A DNA stretch of 33,602 bases from JBCKUK01 sp038924905. Its GTDB lineage: Bacteria > Pseudomonadota > Gammaproteobacteria > Burkholderiales > Methylophilaceae. Positions 29,993 to 33,602 of this stretch are shown piece after piece; position 1 is the first letter of the stretch, and each line of letters begins with the position of its first letter. Location of the stretch: contig JBCKUK010000013.1 in the NCBI GenBank assembly GCA_038924905.1, positions 1 to 33,602 on the forward strand. Reading direction: 5' to 3'. Below the pieces are notes generated by a model. It did no database searches. It was not told the DNA's origin and saw only the letters and a list, made by a program, of their open reading frames with translations. The position numbers and the translations under genes are program-made.

Positions 29993-31365
29993 GTTGCCCG
30001 TCCAATTGCGTCAAACACAGTCCGCCGGTGAGCTTCTACATTTGCCGCGTCTTCTTTTTCGAGGTCAATTTGTGCGTTGAACTCGTCGATGTCGATTACG
30101 CTTTCGATAGCGTCTCGAAGTTTCTGTTGGAGGAGCTTCACGGGTGCGGCGTCAAGCTCTACCGCCTTGGTGCCGTACTTCTTAATAAACTTTGCGTAAT
30201 TCGGGCTTGATGGCTTTGCGTCCAGGTCGCTTGGCAGGTTGTTGTCCTTTACATCCTCCGCCGTCAATGCAACCTTTACCGCATGGATGTCGGTACACCC
30301 GAAATCATCCCGCATCGAGCGCGCAAATGAAGCCGCAATTTGCTCGCCATCCGGGTCGAAGTCGGTCAGCATCAGAAGGATCAATTTCCCCTTGCCGGAA
30401 TGCTTGAGCCGCGCATACAAGGCATTCCGTGGTGAAAGCGAAGAGAAGCCGCGTCCCGTAGTGACTGGAATGCAGTAATCGCGCGCTACCTTTTCAATAA
30501 TCGATCTCAGGGCATTTTTTTCGAGCATGATCTCGACGTGGTGCGGCTGGCCTTGCATCAAGTTTCGCGAATAACCCATCAGGAAGTTTTCCGATTCCTG
30601 CCCAACAAACTCCTCAAACGTGGAAAAGCCGCCGCCTAGCTGGATTGGGCGCGTCGTGTCTTCAATGGCTGTCATTGAAACAACTCTCCCCAGCCGCGCC
30701 CGTATCAGCAGATTGGTCAGCGCCTGGTATGAGCTGCGGTCGTTTTCATAACGCGATCCCGGTTTCTTGTCATGCCGCAAGGGAGGGTCGTTCAGCAGCA
30801 GATAATGGACACGCCGGACGGTCAGCGGCCAGTATTCCTTGTTCTCGGTGATGACCTCTTGCACGGCATTCAGGAATTGAACCGTAGTTATGCGCGCACG
30901 CTTTTTCACCACTCCAAGCTCAACGTTGGATTCAACAGAATCCAATTGCTGGCTTACCCGGCGACGGCGCAGTTCGTCATAGGCCGCGTCTGGGTCGATG
31001 CCGAGAAGTTGCTCGCGGATTTTCTCGCCAGGCGTTTTTTCGCGCTGTTGATTGTGGGATCGCAATACGGCCAGTTTCTCGGTATCCGTCAGATATGCAA
31101 AAACAGTATCCACAAACCGAACCGGTACAGTTTCAAGCCCAAGATACTTGGCCGCTGCAAAACGGCGGTGTCCGCTCAGAAGGTAGCCATCGGTCGATAA
31201 GGCCAGCGGTTCCTGAATGCCCAGCTCATGAATTGAGACGACAAGTGCAGCATCATCCACATTGGCAACGCCGAATGGTTCATAAAGCAAATCGTTCTGG
31301 CGTGCTATTTTCACCTGCGTTACAGGAAAATTAGACTTGTCTGATTTTTTTGGAGTAGCGGCCAT
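29989..31365 (-). CDS. ParB-type domain fused to TOPRIM/Spo11-like domain
   Basis: Residues 15-110 are a ParB N-terminal domain with GYLLSGHRRFAAAKYLG, followed by a helical linker. Residues 165-458 resemble a topoisomerase VI A/Spo11-type region: VHYLLLNDPPLRHDKKPGSR, YSRNLMQGQPHHVEIMLEKN and a TOPRIM-like LILLMLTDFDPDGEQIA at about 330-346. ParB domains bind CTP/DNA, and TOPRIM domains bind metal in nucleases and topoisomerases. It overlaps the next gene by 4 bases. It may handle DNA in the satellite's replication or segregation. Confidence 0.8.
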   Translation of the reverse strand: MAATPKKSDKSNFPVTQVKIARQNDLLYEPFGVANVDDAALVVSIHELGIQEPLALSTDGYLLSGHRRFAAAKYLGLETVPVRFVDTVFAYLTDTEKLAVLRSHNQQREKTPGEKIREQLLGIDPDAAYDELRRRRVSQQLDSVESNVELGVVKKRARITTVQFLNAVQEVITENKEYWPLTVRRVHYLLLNDPPLRHDKKPGSRYENDRSSYQALTNLLIRARLGRVVSMTAIEDTTRPIQLGGGFSTFEEFVGQESENFLMGYSRNLMQGQPHHVEIMLEKNALRSIIEKVARDYCIPVTTGRGFSSLSPRNALYARLKHSGKGKLILLMLTDFDPDGEQIAASFARSMRDDFGCTDIHAVKVALTAEDVKDNNLPSDLDAKPSSPNYAKFIKKYGTKAVELDAAPVKLLQQKLRDAIESVIDIDEFNAQIDLEKEDAANVEAHRRTVFDAIGRAT

Positions 31366-31367
31366 GA

Positions 31368-31619
31368 TTATGCCACCCCGCTTATCAGTTTGCGAATTTG
31401 GCCGACATTTAAACGAGACGAATTGCCGATCTTGATAATCGTCAGGCGTCCGGCCTTGATGTCGCGGTACGCGCTCGCATGACTACGATCTACGACTGCG
31501 CAGTAAGTGCGAATGCTCACCAGTGCAGAACTTGGGAACGAATCGAATTGAGATACAGCCTTTGAGATAGCTACCGGTTTGATGGGTGTGTCGCGGGTTG
31601 TGTTACGTTTTATCTCCAT
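31368..31619 (-). CDS. AlpA-like helix-turn-helix regulator (83 aa)
   Basis: ATG 31619, with AAGGAG 7 bases upstream, begins MEIKRNTTRDTPIKPVAISK. The region SIRTYCAVVDRSHASAYRDI, then KAGRLTIIKIGNSSRLNVGQ, is a MerR/AlpA-type HTH of P4-like islands; AlpA activates excision genes in related elements. The gene starts the leftward operon that continues to the terminase. The ORF can be extended to 31679, but without a binding site. Confidence 0.7.
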   Translation of the reverse strand: MEIKRNTTRDTPIKPVAISKAVSQFDSFPSSALVSIRTYCAVVDRSHASAYRDIKAGRLTIIKIGNSSRLNVGQIRKLISGVA

Positions 31620-31681
31620 ATTGCTTCTCCTTGAAATGGAGGACTCACTTTTTTGAAAGGCCGTGAGAACAGCTAACATGG

Positions 31682-31712
31682 AGTATAATTAATTTAACTT
31701 ATTGATTGTAAA
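31682..31712 (-). promoter_or_regulatory. possible promoter of the satellite operon
   Basis: TTTACA (31707-31712) and TATACT (31682-31687) lie 19 bases apart on the minus strand, a longer spacing than ideal, in a strongly AT-rich stretch 55 bases upstream of ATG 31619. Confidence 0.3.
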
Positions 31713-31765
31713 GAGTATTTCGTTGGTATTCCAGATTCTTTTTTATCGAATGCTGACGGTTTTTT

Positions 31766-32068
31766 TTAATCACTCAACACTTCTCTGATAATGTCAGGGC
31801 CTAGCTTGTAGCCAATAATGTTGGATAATTCAGCAGCGAATTTGCGAAAGATGCTGCCGTTTCCTGCTGAAGGGGGCTTGCCAAGGTGCTTCTCATAGAT
31901 GCATGCCAAGCCGCCAATTAGTATTTTTTCGCGCTCTTTGTTTATACCGGATGCGGTTTTATCAGCCAACACTTCACCCGCCGCTTCTCCCAGCACGTAA
32001 AGCAGGCAGTCGAGTACACCCGCCATGTCATACAGGCCGGGACATTCCTTTCCTGTAGCTAGTTGCAA
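31766..32068 (-). CDS. C-terminal half of a gene split at a G9 tract (100 aa)
   Basis: Reads QLATGKECPGLYDMAGVLDC, then LLYVLGEAAGEVLADKTASG and ELSNIIGYKLGPDIIREVLS. The only possible start, a TTG, lacks a ribosome binding site. In this frame, the codons directly upstream read HRKAFRYLQLATGKE, which joins to the preceding gene if the homopolymer had one more base. It is therefore probably the second part of the 120-aa gene, not a separate one. Confidence 0.45.
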   Translation of the reverse strand: MQLATGKECPGLYDMAGVLDCLLYVLGEAAGEVLADKTASGINKEREKILIGGLACIYEKHLGKPPSAGNGSIFRKFAAELSNIIGYKLGPDIIREVLSD

Positions 32069-32421
32069 ATAACGGAATGCTTTACGATGTTTGGGGTGGG
32101 GGTGGGGGGGGGCAACAAATTATTATCCACACCACCGGATAGCCTTAGATTCACATCTTCCGGGCTGGCATTGAGCGCATCGCGCAATTTCTTTGCGGCT
32201 TTCTGAATCTTGTTCGCACTGCTTTGTTTGACAGGCGCTTTAGTTTGCACCCCTTTTGCTAAGGTAAGCCACTCCTCTACCAAGCCTTGAGAAGCCTTCA
32301 CAAAGCATTCTGCCTTCTTCCGGTTAGCTGGCCTATTCCACCACCCCGCATCTACAAGCCGCGTAATTTGCTCAACGGAAAATTCATACGGTTCAATAGG
32401 CCTACCCATATTTTTCTTCAC
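32059..32421 (-). CDS. N-terminal half of a gene split at a G9 tract (120 aa)
   Basis: Starts MKKNMGRPIEPYEFSVEQIT, then WWNRPANRKKAECFVKASQG and a helical KIQKAAKKLRDALNA, a soluble protein of unknown family. After SGGVDNNLL it reads through the C9 tract (minus strand) into a proline run and a 10-residue random tail. With ten Cs instead of nine, the frame would continue PPPPHPHPKHRKAFRY and join the downstream ORF, giving a roughly 218-aa protein. Confidence 0.5.
   Translation of the reverse strand: MKKNMGRPIEPYEFSVEQITRLVDAGWWNRPANRKKAECFVKASQGLVEEWLTLAKGVQTKAPVKQSSANKIQKAAKKLRDALNASPEDVNLRLSGGVDNNLLPPPTPTPNIVKHSVICN
32104..32112. repeat. G9 homopolymer (candidate slippage site)
   Basis: A run of nine G, next to G4 T G5 T at 32093-32103. 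It lies at the junction between two overlapping out-of-phase ORFs. An added base puts them in frame. Confidence 0.8.
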
Positions 32422-32476
32422 GATTTACCACCTGTATTCATTTTTCGTCTGTAAATAATTGCAATCATGCTTGCCG

Positions 32477-33602
32477 TCAGGCGACCGCCTTGCTCTTGAT
32501 CGAGGTCACACTCGCCGTCATCGCCACCGTGCCGCAGAATTTCCCCCAATCGCGCATCAATCGGGTGCGCTTCTCGAATAAATCACCACGGCGGTATGCC
32601 GCTTCTACTGCGTCTCCAATGCTGTGCGCCAGTGCCATCTCGCAAGTGTTGCGGTCGTAGCTGGTGCGCTCCGATGACCAGTCACGGAAGGTTGACCTGA
32701 AGCCATGCGCGGTCACTTTGACGCCCATGCGGCGCAGTACTGCCGTCAGCGTCATATCAGATAGCACGGTGCCCTTGGTGTTTGGGAATATCAGGTCAGT
32801 GCCTCCGATGCGCGGCAAGGTATTCAGCAGCGCAATAGTTTCATCGGATAGCGGTACACGATGTTCTTTTTTCATCTTCATGCGTGCCGCTGGAATAACC
32901 CATACACCTGCATCTAAGTCAATCTCGCTCCATGCTGCGCCACGCACTTCGCCAGACCGTGCCGCTGTCAGAATAGCCAACTCCAACGCACGCGCACCCA
33001 TGCCCGCCTGATTCCGTAGGTCAACCATGAATGCGCCAAGCTTGGCATAGGGTAGGGCGGCAAGGTGTTCAACCTTTGCTATCTTGCTGGGTGTCGCCAA
33101 CAGCTTGTCCAGGTGGCCTTTCCACCGTGCCGGATTGTCACCCTTGCGGAAGCCGCGCACCGTCGCCCAATCTAGTACCGACTCAATGCGGCCGCGCAGA
33201 CGTGTAGCTGTCTCAGTCTTACCCGCCCATATCGGCTCAAGGATGCGAAGCACATGCGATTGTTCTACATCGCGGACAAGTAGCTTGCCGATAACCGGAT
33301 AGGCATAGGTCACCAGTGTATTGCGCCATTGCTGCGCGTGTTTCGAGTTCGCCCACTCGGTTTCCTTGACGGCGATGAAGGCAAAGGCGCATTGCTCGAA
33401 GGTTAAGGCGGCAGCACGGGCAGCGGCAAGGGTGCTACGGGCGGCGCGGCCTTCCTCGATAGGGTCAATGCCTGACGCGATTTTGGCACGGGCAGCGCGT
33501 GCGGCTTCCTTGGCTCCAGCAAGGTTCACACTTGGATACTTGCCCAAGCCCATGTCACGGCGCTTTCCGCTGATTGTGTAGCGGAGCACCCATGATCGTG
33601 CG
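32477..33602 (-). CDS. P4-type tyrosine recombinase (integrase), 5' end beyond window
   Basis: The open frame begins outside the window (SWVLRYTISGKRRDMGLGKY runs from the edge), so about 40 N-terminal residues are missing here. Catalytic residues are visible in the expected order: TAARSGEV with Arg at about residue 211, the lysine-bearing KEHRVPLSDE, TAHGFRSTFRDW (His and Arg, 295/298), and AHSIGDAVEAAYRRGD with the nucleophile Tyr near 332. The N-terminal DUF4102-like part (KYPSVNLAGAKEAARAARA) is typical of P4 integrases that insert at tRNA genes. It reads leftwards, away from the attachment site expected beyond the right edge. Confidence 0.92.
   Translation of the reverse strand, partial: ARSWVLRYTISGKRRDMGLGKYPSVNLAGAKEAARAARAKIASGIDPIEEGRAARSTLAAARAAALTFEQCAFAFIAVKETEWANSKHAQQWRNTLVTYAYPVIGKLLVRDVEQSHVLRILEPIWAGKTETATRLRGRIESVLDWATVRGFRKGDNPARWKGHLDKLLATPSKIAKVEHLAALPYAKLGAFMVDLRNQAGMGARALELAILTAARSGEVRGAAWSEIDLDAGVWVIPAARMKMKKEHRVPLSDETIALLNTLPRIGGTDLIFPNTKGTVLSDMTLTAVLRRMGVKVTAHGFRSTFRDWSSERTSYDRNTCEMALAHSIGDAVEAAYRRGDLFEKRTRLMRDWGKFCGTVAMTASVTSIKSKAVA

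Overview
The window looks like accessory DNA from a Gram-negative proteobacterium, probably a betaproteobacterium. This rests on IS families, integron-type recombination sites, a P4-type integrase and mixed base composition; it is inference, because no housekeeping protein is present to place the host. A tRNA-Ser(GCU) gene lies at the left edge and a P4-type tyrosine recombinase, cut by the window end, at the right edge. Almost everything between is mobile, decayed or defence-like.

Layout. (1) 1-3180: tRNA-Ser, a small unknown gene, a secreted DNA/RNA non-specific endonuclease, a DUF932 gene with a methyltransferase-tail-like ORF, and a divergent XRE regulator whose Shine-Dalgarno sequence sits in a perfect hairpin. 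(2) 3200-5555: IS debris (IS3, IS256 and unassigned ends) around an AT-rich unknown ORF, a 32-codon ORF and a zinc-ribbon gene. (3) 5558-10427: a five-gene leftward operon behind a near-consensus promoter: a small ORF, a C5-cytosine methyltransferase, a GHKL (MutL/MORC-like) ATPase and two proteins of unknown function. This is a candidate restriction/defence system. (4) 10.5-11.6 kb: gene fragments. (5) 11686-15761: a tightly overlapping three-gene operon of a C2H2-finger protein, a coiled-coil protein and an Hsp70-like ATPase with a Cys-rich tail, the best candidate for an undescribed system. (6) 15.8-18.6 kb: an IS21 istA fragment and two related Sel1-repeat genes, one fused to an excisionase-type helix-turn-helix. 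(7) 18.6-21.3 kb: a leftward set of small and Cys-rich unknown genes, two of which carry near-identical structured leaders with a predicted pseudoknot. (8) 21.5-23.2 kb: an HNH-HIT fusion and a DUF3293 pseudogene. (9) 23.27-27.9 kb: a remnant array of integron gene cassettes with three recognisable attC sites and a fourth apparently interrupted by an IS110-family element. (10) 28.2-33.6 kb: a P4-like satellite/prophage remnant (terminase small subunit, HTH proteins, replication-type protein, ParB-TOPRIM fusion, AlpA-like regulator, a gene split at a G9 tract, integrase).

Three complete copies and one partial copy of a roughly 120-146 bp element with TGTCAATCAGCG-type inverted ends lie in the same orientation at module borders (4719, 5492, 15772, 24760). 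They bracket the methyltransferase/ATPase and Hsp70 modules and truncate an IS110 gene and a cassette gene. The region therefore reads as an island built from interchangeable modules, with non-autonomous IS21-like elements marking several of the joins.
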